Shown: piece after piece, positions 16,216-24,432 of the stretch | How the letters are laid out: each line of letters starts with the position of its first letter | How positions within the stretch are numbered: position 1 is the first letter of the stretch | Assembly (NCBI RefSeq): GCF_947500075.1 | Contig: NZ_CANMQS010000004.1 | Span: 434,001 to 498,000, forward strand | DNA: 64,000 bases | Origin: an uncultured Sulfitobacter sp. | GTDB lineage: Bacteria > Pseudomonadota > Alphaproteobacteria > Rhodobacterales > Rhodobacteraceae | Direction of reading: 5' to 3' | Made by a program: the position numbers and the translations under genes | The notes under the pieces: generated by a model | Databases searched by the model: none | What the model saw: only the letters and a program-made list of their open reading frames with translations | Told to the model about the DNA's origin: nothing

Positions 16216-17181
16216 TCAAAGAGTCCAAGGCAGTTTGTCGAGGTCGACATTCCCGCCCGTGATGATGATGCCGACGCGCTTGCCTGCGAACCGGTCCTTG
16301 TTTTTCAGAATCGTGGCGAGTGGGACGGAGGAGCTGGCCTCCATCACGACGCGCAGGTGTTTCCAGGTCAGTTTCATCGCGTCGATGATCTCTTCCTCAG
16401 ACGCGGTGATGATGTCCGTCACGTGGTTGGAAACAAAATGCCATGTCAGGTCCTTGAGCGGCACCAGCAACCCGTCCGCGATGGTCTTGGGCGCGTCATC
16501 GGCAATGATGTAACCCGCCTTGAAGCTGCGGTAGGCGTCATCGGCCTGTTCCGGCTCTGCCGCGATGATCTGCGCCTCTGGTGCCAGATGCGAGAGCGTC
16601 AGGCAGGTGCCGGAGATCATGCCGCCGCCGCCAATGGGGGCCATGACGATGTCGAGGCCGTCTGTCTGTTCCATAAACTCCCGCGCGCAAGTGCCTTGGC
16701 CGGCGATCACACGCGGATCGTTGTAGGGGTGCACGAAATCACCGCCCGTGCGCGCCTGTACCTCGGCGAAAGTCGCTTCGCGGGAGGTGGTGGAGGGCTC
16801 ACATTCGGTGATTTGCCCGCCATAGCGCCGCACGGTGTCCTTCTTGGCCTGTGGGGCCGTGGTGGGCATGACCACGTTGCACGGAATGCCGCGGCGGCTG
16901 GCCGCGTAGCTGAGGCAGGAGGCGTGGTTGCCCGACGAATGCGTGGCCACACCCAGTTTGGCCTTCTCATCGCTGAGCCCGAACACCGCATTGGTGGCCC
17001 CGCGCACTTTGAACGCACCCGGTTCCTGAAAGTTCTCGCATTTGAAGAACAGCTCTGCGCCCGTCAGTTCATTGAGGTAGGCAGAGGTCCGGACAGGCGT
17101 GCGGTTGATATAGGGTTCAATCCGCGCATGCGCTTCCAGCATGTCGTCAAACGTCGGGATATACATCGGGTTGCCGAGCAT
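16216..17181 (-). CDS. bhcB: beta-Hydroxyaspartate dehydratase (BhcB)
   Basis: 321-aa fold-type II PLP enzyme of the serine/threonine dehydratase family. The PLP lysine is K58 in FKVRGA, the substrate loop is HSSGNHASCLSY and the phosphate-binding loop is GGGGMISG. It dehydrates beta-hydroxyaspartate to iminosuccinate. The ATG shares one base with the stop of bhcA (TAATG), which indicates tight coupling. A start five codons further in (17166) is possible. General threonine deaminase is the alternative by homology, but the operon makes the bhc assignment firm. Confidence 0.93.
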   Translation of the reverse strand: MLGNPMYIPTFDDMLEAHARIEPYINRTPVRTSAYLNELTGAELFFKCENFQEPGAFKVRGATNAVFGLSDEKAKLGVATHSSGNHASCLSYAASRRGIPCNVVMPTTAPQAKKDTVRRYGGQITECEPSTTSREATFAEVQARTGGDFVHPYNDPRVIAGQGTCAREFMEQTDGLDIVMAPIGGGGMISGTCLTLSHLAPEAQIIAAEPEQADDAYRSFKAGYIIADDAPKTIADGLLVPLKDLTWHFVSNHVTDIITASEEEIIDAMKLTWKHLRVVMEASSSVPLATILKNKDRFAGKRVGIIITGGNVDLDKLPWTL

Positions 17182-18371
17182 TATGCAGCATCCTTCAGTG
17201 TTGTGGCGGGGTTGGCACGGTAGAACTCCTGTGCCGCCGCCACGCCGGAGCCGAGTTTGATGTCCAGACCCAGATCAGCCATGCACATCTCTGCTGTGGC
17301 GATGCCCGAAAGCGTCATCACATCTGTCAGGCTGCCAAGGTGACCGATACGGAAGACTTTGCCCGCAACCTCACCCAGACCCACGCCAAAGGCCACGCCA
17401 TAAGTCTCGGCCGCGTGGGTGACGATGTCAGTGGCGTTGAAGCCATCGGGCGTGCGGATCGCGCTGACGGTGTCGGAATAGACCTCAGGGGAGGCGGCGC
17501 AGAGCTCAAGCCCCCAGGCGTCGACAGCGGCGCGTACACCTGTGGCAATGCGGGTGTGGCGGGCGAAGACGTTCTCCAACCCTTCCTTCAGCAGCATGTC
17601 ACAAGCCATGTTCAACCCGTTCAGCAGACCCACGGCAGGCGTGTAGGGGTAGGCGTTGTTGTCATAGCCCTTGGCCATGTCGTGCACGTCAAAGAAGGTG
17701 CGGGGCAGGGTGCCTGTCTTGGTGGCCTGCATCGCCTTGTCGCTGAAGCCCACGATGGCGAGCCCGGCAGAAAGCATAAAACCCTTCTGAGAGCCGGTCA
17801 CGGCAACATCCACGCCCCACTCGTCGAAACGGAAGTCCATGGAGCCGATGGAGGACACGCCATCGACAAACAGCAGGGCAGGGTGGCCTGCGGCATCCAG
17901 TGCGGTACGCACGGCGGCGATGTCGGATTTCACGCCCGTGGCGGTTTCATTATGCGTGGCCAGCACCGCTTTGATCTGGTGGCTTTTGTCGGCGGTCAGG
18001 ATTTCCTCATAGCGGTGCGCAGGCAGGCCTTCGCCCCAGGGGGTTTCCACGATTTCGACGTCCAAGGCGTGACGCTGGCACATGTCGATCCAACGATGGG
18101 AGAACATGCCGCTGCGGGCCGCCAAAATCTTGTCACCCGCGCTGAGGCAATTGGTCAGCGCTGTTTCCCAGCCGCCGGTGCCGGTGGAGGGGAAGATGAA
18201 CACTTCCGCGCTGCCGCTTTTCAGGATCTCCTGAACGCCCGCCCGTGCCGGATGCAGGATCTGACCAAACAGAGGCGAGCGATGGTCGATGGTTGGCATG
18301 TCGCAGGCTTTGCGCAGGGCCTCGGGGATGTTGGTGGGGCCCGGAATGAAAACGGGGTTCTGAAAGCTCAT
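17181..18371 (-). CDS. bhcA: Aspartate-glyoxylate aminotransferase (BhcA)
   Basis: 396-aa class V aminotransferase of the serine/alanine-glyoxylate type. It has the N-terminal FIPGPTNIP motif, the cofactor-binding Asp in LLFVDGVSS and the PLP lysine K196 in TGSQKGFML. In the beta-hydroxyaspartate cycle it transfers the amino group of aspartate to glyoxylate, giving glycine and oxaloacetate. A good AAGGAGATGG site precedes the ATG. It is the first gene of the bhc operon, divergent from bhcR across an AT-rich intergenic region with palindromes. Confidence 0.94.
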   Translation of the reverse strand: MSFQNPVFIPGPTNIPEALRKACDMPTIDHRSPLFGQILHPARAGVQEILKSGSAEVFIFPSTGTGGWETALTNCLSAGDKILAARSGMFSHRWIDMCQRHALDVEIVETPWGEGLPAHRYEEILTADKSHQIKAVLATHNETATGVKSDIAAVRTALDAAGHPALLFVDGVSSIGSMDFRFDEWGVDVAVTGSQKGFMLSAGLAIVGFSDKAMQATKTGTLPRTFFDVHDMAKGYDNNAYPYTPAVGLLNGLNMACDMLLKEGLENVFARHTRIATGVRAAVDAWGLELCAASPEVYSDTVSAIRTPDGFNATDIVTHAAETYGVAFGVGLGEVAGKVFRIGHLGSLTDVMTLSGIATAEMCMADLGLDIKLGSGVAAAQEFYRANPATTLKDAA

Positions 18372-18434
18372 GATCCATCTCCTTGGTGATGTTGAGGTCT
18401 GTATAAGGGGCCGTTCCTATGCTGTATATTTTTT

Positions 18435-18449
18435 TGAAATCGTTTTTCA
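18435..18449. promoter_or_regulatory. Candidate BhcR operator 1
   Basis: TGAAATCGTTTTTCA is a 15-bp palindrome of form TGAA-N7-TTCA in the bhcA/bhcR intergenic region. It resembles the 15-bp layout of IclR-family operators (TGGAAAT...). A second TGAA-N7-TTCA site lies 71 bp away. Imperfect longer arms (18419-18433 and 18466-18478, ATGCT...ATATTTTT) surround it. Confidence 0.45.
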
Positions 18450-18505
18450 GAAGTGAGAAATGTAGAAAAATATAGCATTGTCATGGGTTTATATTTTTCA
18501 TATTG

Positions 18506-18520
18506 TGAATTGATATTTCA
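18506..18520. promoter_or_regulatory. Candidate BhcR operator 2
   Basis: TGAATTGATATTTCA has the same TGAA-N7-TTCA frame as the site at 18435 and ends 20 bp before the bhcR start, a position suited to autoregulation. The function is inferred from symmetry and location only. Confidence 0.45.
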
Positions 18521-18540
18521 TTTACGTTTAGAGGACTCCG

Positions 18541-19392
18541 ATGGAATCACCTGATACCGCTGACGAAAGCCCCCGCCGCGCGCGGGGCCGGCCCCGCGGC
18601 TGGGACGACAAGACTGCGCAAAACACCATCAAATCGCTGGACCGCGCGATGCAGGTGTTTGAGTTCCTGAGCGAAGCGCAGGGCAAGGCGCTGAGCACCA
18701 TCGCCGCCGAGATGAAGCAGTCCCCCGCGACCGTCTACCGTATTCTGGTGACGCTTGAAGGCCGGGGATTGGTGGAGTTCGACCCTGTTGAACAAGTCTG
18801 GCACATCGGCCCGCAGGCCTTTGTCATTGGCGCGCGGTTCCTGCGCCGCACCAGCCTCGTGGACCGCGCCCGCCCCGTCATGCGCAAGCTGATGGAGCAG
18901 ACCGGAGAGACAGCAAATCTGGGGGTGGAGAAGGAAGGGTTCGTACTGTTTCTCAGTCAGGTGGAAACCCACGCCACCATCCGCGCGTTCTTTCCCCCCG
19001 GTACGCTGTCGCCCATGCACGCATCGGGTATCGGCAAGGCCTTGCTGGCAGAGATGGACGATGCACGGTTGCAGCGCACGCTGGAAGGGCGGGTGCTGGA
19101 AGCCTTCACCGACCACACGATCACCGATTTCGCAGCGCTCCGCGACGATCTGGCAGCCGTGCGGGCGCGGGGATTCTCAATCGACGGTGAGGAAAAGAAC
19201 CTTGGCATGCGGTGTATCGCGGCCCCGGTGTTCGATGTCGCCGGAGAGGCGGTTGCAGGCATTTCCGTGTCCGGCCCGGTCAGCCGCGTCAGCGCAGAGG
19301 ATACTGACCGGTTGAGCCGTTTCGTTGTGGCAGCGGCAGAGGATCTATCGCTGGCGATTGGCGGAAAAGGGCGGGCGACGGTCATGCGCTGA
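18541..19392 (+). CDS. bhcR: IclR-family regulator of the beta-hydroxyaspartate cycle (BhcR)
   Basis: 283-aa IclR-type regulator. After a basic arginine-rich N-terminus the winged helix occupies about residues 28-90 (STIAAEMKQSPATVYRILVTLE). The effector-binding GAF-like domain spans about 105-275, with MHASGIGKALLA and the AAPVFD block. In Paracoccus the BhcR protein binds the bhc promoter and responds to glyoxylate. The divergent position relative to bhcA supports the same role here. Confidence 0.9.
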   Translation: MESPDTADESPRRARGRPRGWDDKTAQNTIKSLDRAMQVFEFLSEAQGKALSTIAAEMKQSPATVYRILVTLEGRGLVEFDPVEQVWHIGPQAFVIGARFLRRTSLVDRARPVMRKLMEQTGETANLGVEKEGFVLFLSQVETHATIRAFFPPGTLSPMHASGIGKALLAEMDDARLQRTLEGRVLEAFTDHTITDFAALRDDLAAVRARGFSIDGEEKNLGMRCIAAPVFDVAGEAVAGISVSGPVSRVSAEDTDRLSRFVVAAAEDLSLAIGGKGRATVMR

Positions 19393-19396
19393 CCAA

Positions 19397-19410
19397 TTGA
19401 TGCGGATCAA
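19397..19410. promoter_or_regulatory. FNR/FnrL box (perfect)
   Basis: TTGATGCGGATCAA matches TTGAT-N4-ATCAA exactly. It lies 4 bp after bhcR and 54 bp before the small ORF at 19465. It is the first FNR box in the window and marks the start of the low-oxygen island. Confidence 0.75.
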
Positions 19411-19464
19411 TCCCTCAGGGCTGGTGAACGGTAGCCTGAGCCATCTCAGCCACGAGGACCGACA

Positions 19465-19674
19465 ATGGCAACATCTGACACAGCCGACCCGCCAGGAGAG
19501 ACCCCGCAGGAAGCGCCGATGCCGGTTGATCCCGGTGAAGCGCCGCTTGCTCCGGAAAGCCCGCAACCGATGGATCCAACCCGCGATCCCCAAACGCCTG
19601 AAATCCCGCAGACCACACCGCCAGCAGAAGACCCGCCGCCCGATCCGTTTGATGACGGGAATTTCCCGGTCTAG
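19465..19674 (+). CDS. Small proline- and acid-rich hypothetical protein
   Basis: 69-aa protein of no family I recognise. It is dominated by Pro, Asp/Glu and Thr (repeated PQ/PP/DP units) and is probably disordered; there is no signal peptide or membrane segment. An ACGAGGA site precedes the ATG and a perfect FNR box lies 54 bp upstream, which argues that it is expressed. The next gene follows by 36 bp, so the two may form an FNR-controlled operon. Confidence 0.55.
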   Translation: MATSDTADPPGETPQEAPMPVDPGEAPLAPESPQPMDPTRDPQTPEIPQTTPPAEDPPPDPFDDGNFPV

Positions 19675-19710
19675 CGTGCCGCGTAGCGGGAAAGCGCAAA
19701 GGAAGGCATG

Positions 19711-20553
19711 ATGCGCCTTGCTGTCGTGAGTGCCGGCCTGATTTTTGCGGTGGTGTCAGGGCTTGCGCTGTGGCGGGCGTGGAACCACCGGGCAGACCGG
19801 GCCGAGATGGCGCGTCTGTCTGCGCTGCAACCCTCAGACCCTGTACCATTCAGATATGACATGATTGCCGGTTTGCCGGAACCAGCACAGCGGTTTTTCC
19901 GGTTTTCGATTGCCGAGGGCACGCCGCTTTTGCCTGTTGTGACCATACGGATGCACGGGCGGTTCAGCATCGGCAACAAGGACGCGCCCAACGACTTGGC
20001 GATGCAGGCAACCCAGATACTGGCTGCACCTGAGGGTTTTATCTGGAAAGTGAAAGCGGGCGCCGGTGTCATGCGTCTGTCAGGATCTGACAGCGCCAAA
20101 TGGACCCGGTTCTGGATTGGATCAATCTGGCCCGTTGCACGACGTGGTGGGGATGCAGACCACAGGCGCGCGGCCTTTGGGCGCTATGTGGCTGAGGCGG
20201 TGTTCTGGTCTCCGGCTGCGGTCCTGCCCGGCCCGAATGTCAGATGGCAGGCGGTTGATGAAGACACGGCGCGGGTGACAGTCCACCATGCTGATCTGAC
20301 GCAAAGTGTTGATCTGACGGTGTCGAAGGAGGGTCAGCCAACCCAGATTGTCTTCGACCGCTGGAGCGATGCAAACCCAAGAAAGACCTACCAATTCCAG
20401 CCTTTCGGTGGGACCTTTTCAGCATTTCAGGACTTTCAGGGTTACCGGCTCCCGACGCGGGTGGCGGCCGGAAACTTCTTTGGAACGGATGAGTATTTCG
20501 CATTCTACCACGCTGAGGTGGATGAGATTTCATTTCCGGCGCGATCACCCTGA
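19711..20553 (+). CDS. Conserved hypothetical membrane-anchored protein (DUF6544/DUF6920-like)
   Basis: 280-aa protein with an N-terminal hydrophobic anchor (VVSAGLIFAVVSGLAL). The soluble domain has ARRGGDADHRRAAFGRYVAEAVFWSPAAVLP, a pattern I associate with an uncharacterised family of periplasmic proteins. Tandem ATGs at 19708 and 19711 follow an AAAGGAAGG site; the second has the better spacing. The role is unknown. It is probably cotranscribed with the proline-rich ORF from the FNR box at 19397. Confidence 0.7.
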   Translation: MRLAVVSAGLIFAVVSGLALWRAWNHRADRAEMARLSALQPSDPVPFRYDMIAGLPEPAQRFFRFSIAEGTPLLPVVTIRMHGRFSIGNKDAPNDLAMQATQILAAPEGFIWKVKAGAGVMRLSGSDSAKWTRFWIGSIWPVARRGGDADHRRAAFGRYVAEAVFWSPAAVLPGPNVRWQAVDEDTARVTVHHADLTQSVDLTVSKEGQPTQIVFDRWSDANPRKTYQFQPFGGTFSAFQDFQGYRLPTRVAAGNFFGTDEYFAFYHAEVDEISFPARSP

Positions 20554-20587
20554 TGCGCGGCCTGCGCGACTGACCTAGGCGCCTTCA

Positions 20588-20601
20588 TTGATTTTTCTCA
20601 A
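20588..20601. promoter_or_regulatory. FNR-like box (one mismatch)
   Basis: TTGATTTTTCTCAA differs from TTGAT-N4-ATCAA at one position and lies 95 bp upstream of the persulfide dioxygenase gene start. Confidence 0.5.
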
Positions 20602-20696
20602 GGGTCCTCCGTGCGATCCGGACCAATGTGACCAAGTCACTGACCTGTCCGGTGGGCTGCCGTATGTCTGCGGCCAACCTCAGAATGGAGAACCAA

Positions 20697-21581
20697 ATGA
20701 CACAGTATCCCATACGCATGGATGTTCATCCCGACGTCGCGCCTTTCTTTGATCCCCAGACCAATACAATCAGCTATGTGGTGAAAGACCCCAACTCGAC
20801 CGCCTGCGCGGTGATCGACTCCGTCATGGACATTGATGTTGCGGCAGGGCGGATCACCTATGAGCACGCAGATGAGATCGTCGCCCATATTGAGGCGCAG
20901 GGCCTGAAACTTGAGTGGCTGATCGAAAGCCATGTCCATGCCGACCACCTGTCGGCTGCGCCCTACATCCAGTCGAAGCTGGGCGGCAGGATCGGGATCG
21001 GGGAGAAGATCACCATCGTGCAGGATACCTTCGGCAAGGTGTTCAACGAAGGCACCGAGTTCCAGCGAGACGGGTCGCAGTTTGACCAGTTGTTCAAGGA
21101 CGGCGACACCTACCAGATCGGTGGAATGCAAGGGTTTGCGATCCACACACCGGGTCATACGCCGGCATGTATGGTGCATGTGATCGGGAACGCGGCCTTC
21201 GTGGGTGATACGCTGTTCATGCCGGACGGCGGTTCAGCGCGGGCGGATTTTCCCGGTGGCGATGCAGGAGAATTGTACGATTCCATTCAGAAAGTGCTGG
21301 CGTTGCCCGATGAGATGCGGCTGTTCATGTGCCATGATTACGGCCCCGGCGGGCGTGAGATCATGTGGGAAACCACGGTCGCTGCTGAGAAGGAAAGCAA
21401 CATCCATGTGGGCCAGGGCAAGACCCGCGCGGAATTCATCGCATTCCGCGAGGCGCGGGATGCGACATTGGATGTGCCCAAGCTGATCCTGCCCTCGCTT
21501 CAGGTCAACATGCGCGCGGGTGACATTCCCAAAGCTGACAACGGCAAGCCGATGCTCAAGCTGCCCGTCAATGCGCTGTGA
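20697..21581 (+). CDS. blh: Persulfide dioxygenase-type MBL-fold protein (Blh/ETHE1-like)
   Basis: 294-aa metallo-beta-lactamase-fold protein. The metal motif is ESHVHADHLSAAPY and further ligands lie in HTPGHTPACMVH, GDTLFMPDGG and MCHDYGP. This set is typical of the ETHE1/Blh group, which oxidises glutathione persulfide to sulfite. The start at 20697 follows ATGGAG. It overlaps the region of a DUF442 gene downstream, a partner that is fused or adjacent in many bacteria, and a SulP transporter and di-haem cytochrome follow. I infer sulfide or persulfide detoxification under low oxygen. Confidence 0.85.
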   Translation: MTQYPIRMDVHPDVAPFFDPQTNTISYVVKDPNSTACAVIDSVMDIDVAAGRITYEHADEIVAHIEAQGLKLEWLIESHVHADHLSAAPYIQSKLGGRIGIGEKITIVQDTFGKVFNEGTEFQRDGSQFDQLFKDGDTYQIGGMQGFAIHTPGHTPACMVHVIGNAAFVGDTLFMPDGGSARADFPGGDAGELYDSIQKVLALPDEMRLFMCHDYGPGGREIMWETTVAAEKESNIHVGQGKTRAEFIAFREARDATLDVPKLILPSLQVNMRAGDIPKADNGKPMLKLPVNAL

Positions 21582-21604
21582 TGGACACCCGTTGGAGAGA
21601 CATG

Positions 21605-22029
21605 ATGGACCTTCGCATGCTTTCAGACCAGTTTCTGGTCGCCCCTCAGATCAGCAAGGCCGATCTTGCCTTGGTCAAGGCCAAGGGCATCCGGTCGGTG
21701 ATTTGCAACAGACCGGATGGGGAGGAGGCCGATCAACCCACGTTTGAGGAGATGTCCGTCACCGCGAAACATCTGGGGCTGCACATGCGGCACATCCCGG
21801 TTTCCGGCGGGACGGTGCAGGATGCGGATGTGGCGCTGTTCAAAGACGCGCTGGGTGATCTGCCCAAACCGATCCTTGCCTACTGCCGCTCTGGCACCCG
21901 TCCGCCACGCTGTGGTCTTTGGCGCAAGCCAAGGCGATGCCCTTGGCCGATATCCTGCGGGCAACGCAGCAGGCCGGATATGACATGATAGAGGTCTTGC
22001 GATCTTTCACCGGAGCCGCTGAGGCATGA
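21605..22029 (+). pseudogene. DUF442 (TIGR01244-type) sulfide-associated phosphatase-like protein, frameshifted
   Basis: The first ~99 codons encode a DUF442 protein (MLSDQFLVAPQISKADL at the start) with the P-loop-like signature YCRSGTR. The frame breaks at about 21900. After ACC CG the reading shifts by one base: TCC GCC ACG CTG TGG from 21901 onward continues the family C-terminus (SATLWALAQA-like) to a TGA at 22027-22029. A single-base deletion is the simplest explanation. In the original frame a 136-codon aberrant product would result (from 21578). The start at 21605 has GGAGAG with 6-7 nt spacing. The lesion is either a real mutation or an assembly/sequencing error. Confidence 0.8.
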
Positions 22030-22078
22030 TCCGGGCCAGCGATACGCCATTGGGCCCCATTGCCGGCACACCGGTACA

Positions 22079-23887
22079 ATGACCTCGGGGCAACAGGGTT
22101 CACAGCAGCGGAGGGGATGGGCGCGGTACCTCCCGATTGTCGTCTGGGGCCGCGCTTATGATCGCGGGGCGGCGGTCAACGATCTGACGGCGGCGCTGAT
22201 CGTGACGATCATGCTTATCCCGCAGTCACTGGCCTATGCGATGCTGGCAGGACTGCCCCCCGAAGCAGGGCTTTACGCCTCCATCGTGCCGATCCTGCTC
22301 TATAGCGTGTTTGGCACCAGTCGGTCGCTGGCCGTCGGCCCGGTCGCTGTCGTTTCCCTCATGACTGCCGCCGCAATTGGAGAGGTGACGCGCACAATTG
22401 ATGTGGGGTACGCCACTGCCGCCTTGACCCTTGCGGGTCTGTCGGGCGGCATTCTGCTGGCCATGGGGGTGCTGAGGCTTGGGTTTGTGGCCAACTTCCT
22501 GTCCCATCCGGTGATATCGGGTTTTATCACAGCCTCCGGCATCCTGATCGCCGTGAGCCAGTTCAAACATATCATGGGCGTGGAGGCTGAGGGTCATACC
22601 CTCGTGGCGCTTTTGGCATCGCTCTGGACGCATCTGGATGCGGTGAACAGCCTGACCCTCGCGATTGGTCTGGCGGCAACGGCGTTTCTGTTCTGGGTGA
22701 GGACGGGGTTGAGGCCTGTGCTGATCCGCGCGGGGCTCAGGCCCGGTGCGGCGGATTTTCTGGCGAAAGCGGGTCCGGTGCTGGCCGTTGTGGCGACAAC
22801 CCTTGCGGTCTGGCAATTCGATCTGGACGCAAGCGGCGTCAACATTGTCGGAGCGGTCCCGCAAAGCCTGCCGCCGCTGACATGGCCGGATCTGTCTCTG
22901 GACCTGATCGCGGCGCTGTTTGTGCCTGCTGTGCTGATCTCGATCATCGGGTTTGTTGAATCCATTTCCGTGGCGCAAACTCTTGCCACTAGGAAACGCC
23001 AGAGGATCGACCCGGATCAGGAGTTGATCGGTCTGGGGGCGGCCAATATTGGCGCGTCTTTGACGGGGGGATTTCCCGTCACCGGGGGTTTTTCAAGATC
23101 GGTGGTGAATTTCGATGCCGGTGCTGAGACGCCAGCGGCGGGGGCTTTCACCGCCGCAGGGCTTGGCATCGCAGCGCTGTACCTGACGCCACTCATCTAT
23201 TTTCTGCCCAAAGCAACACTGGCCGCGACCATCATCGTTGCGGTGCTGTCTCTGGTCGATTTCCGGACCCTGCGGCACAGCTGGGCCTATTCCAAACGCG
23301 ACTTTGGCGCGGTGGCCGCGACCATGGTGCTGACGCTCGCCTTCGGGGTCGAGATCGGCGTGACCTCCGGCGTGGTCCTGTCGATCCTGCTGTTCCTCTA
23401 TGACACTTCGCGCCCACATGTGGCGGAGGTGGGGCAGGTCGCCGGCTCAGAACACTTCCGCAATATCCTGCGCCATGCCGTCAAAACGGACCCACAGGTC
23501 CTGACCTTGCGCATTGATCAAAGCCTCTATTTCGCCAACGCGCGGTTTCTGGAGGATTACATCTATGACCGTGTGGTCGAGGACAAGGGCCGCAGACACG
23601 TGGTGCTGATGTGTTCTGCGGTGAATGAGATCGATCTGAGCGCGCTTGAGACCTTGGAGTTGATCAACATCCGGCTCAAGGAGATCGGGATTGATCTGTC
23701 CCTGTCAGAAGTAAAGGGGCCGGTGATGGACAGGCTCAAGCAAAGCGCGTTTTTGGATCGGCTTACGGGGGAGGTATTCCTGTCCCAATTCGAAGCGTTC
23801 AAGGCGTTGTCCGGCATGGACTTGGACGTAGACCCCGAGGGCAATGTGGGCGCAATAGACCGCAGTATGGAAGGAAGTACAGCATGA
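22079..23887 (+). CDS. SulP-family anion transporter with C-terminal STAS domain
   Basis: 602-aa inner-membrane protein. Some ten or more hydrophobic segments fill residues 30-430, including the SulP signature region LIPQSLAYAMLAGLPPEAGLY, and a STAS domain covers about 450-560. SulP proteins carry sulfate, bicarbonate or other oxyanions. Placement behind a persulfide dioxygenase suggests sulfite/sulfate movement linked to sulfur oxidation. The ATG is preceded by only a weak ribosome site, and the downstream cytochrome gene overlaps its stop by 4 bp. Confidence 0.9.
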   Translation: MTSGQQGSQQRRGWARYLPIVVWGRAYDRGAAVNDLTAALIVTIMLIPQSLAYAMLAGLPPEAGLYASIVPILLYSVFGTSRSLAVGPVAVVSLMTAAAIGEVTRTIDVGYATAALTLAGLSGGILLAMGVLRLGFVANFLSHPVISGFITASGILIAVSQFKHIMGVEAEGHTLVALLASLWTHLDAVNSLTLAIGLAATAFLFWVRTGLRPVLIRAGLRPGAADFLAKAGPVLAVVATTLAVWQFDLDASGVNIVGAVPQSLPPLTWPDLSLDLIAALFVPAVLISIIGFVESISVAQTLATRKRQRIDPDQELIGLGAANIGASLTGGFPVTGGFSRSVVNFDAGAETPAAGAFTAAGLGIAALYLTPLIYFLPKATLAATIIVAVLSLVDFRTLRHSWAYSKRDFGAVAATMVLTLAFGVEIGVTSGVVLSILLFLYDTSRPHVAEVGQVAGSEHFRNILRHAVKTDPQVLTLRIDQSLYFANARFLEDYIYDRVVEDKGRRHVVLMCSAVNEIDLSALETLELINIRLKEIGIDLSLSEVKGPVMDRLKQSAFLDRLTGEVFLSQFEAFKALSGMDLDVDPEGNVGAIDRSMEGSTA

Positions 23888-24369
23888 CTGTTAAGACCGT
23901 GGTTCGTGCATTTCTGTTCAGCGTTTTCTGGGCTGGTGGCACTTCCGCAGATGATTTTCACCAGACCTTCGAAGCGCGCTGCATGAAGTGCCATGGGCAT
24001 TCGGGCGACTTTGCACGCAGGATGCTGACACTGAAGGATGGGAACGTCCTTGGCGGTGAGGAACAGCATCTGCGCCCTTTTCTGGAGCGACATCAGGGCG
24101 GTCTTTCAACCACCGAAATCGCGTTGTTCCTTGATACTTTCAAAACCCAACTGAGTTCGGAGAGTTTCTTCCAGGACAGGTGCTACACCTGTCACGGCAG
24201 GGCCTACACGTTCGTGCGGCTGAACCTGATCCAGCGGGACGGTGTTCTGATCGGGCGCTACACCGGTTTTGACACACAGCGTTTTCTGCTGGACCATGCC
24301 AGACTGACCGAAAGGGAAGCTGAGTGGATGTATGATCGCCTCAGCGCCATTTGGTTGGACTCCAGATAA
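23884..24369 (+). CDS. Periplasmic di-haem cytochrome c-like protein
   Basis: 161-aa protein with a signal peptide (hydrophobic residues 5-20, then TSA-DD). Two haem c attachment motifs follow, CMKCH at 33-37 and CYTCH at 100-104, giving two repeated cytochrome-like halves. It is translationally coupled to the SulP gene and would act as an electron carrier or sensor in the periplasm. The exact family is not recognised. The operon context suggests a role in sulfur-compound oxidation or low-oxygen respiration. Confidence 0.82.
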   Translation: MTVKTVVRAFLFSVFWAGGTSADDFHQTFEARCMKCHGHSGDFARRMLTLKDGNVLGGEEQHLRPFLERHQGGLSTTEIALFLDTFKTQLSSESFFQDRCYTCHGRAYTFVRLNLIQRDGVLIGRYTGFDTQRFLLDHARLTEREAEWMYDRLSAIWLDSR

Positions 24370-24432
24370 CCTGACGTCTGGCATGGGAATGGATGCGCCC
24401 CGGCGTCCTGAGCAGGGTCGCATCAAAGGGGT

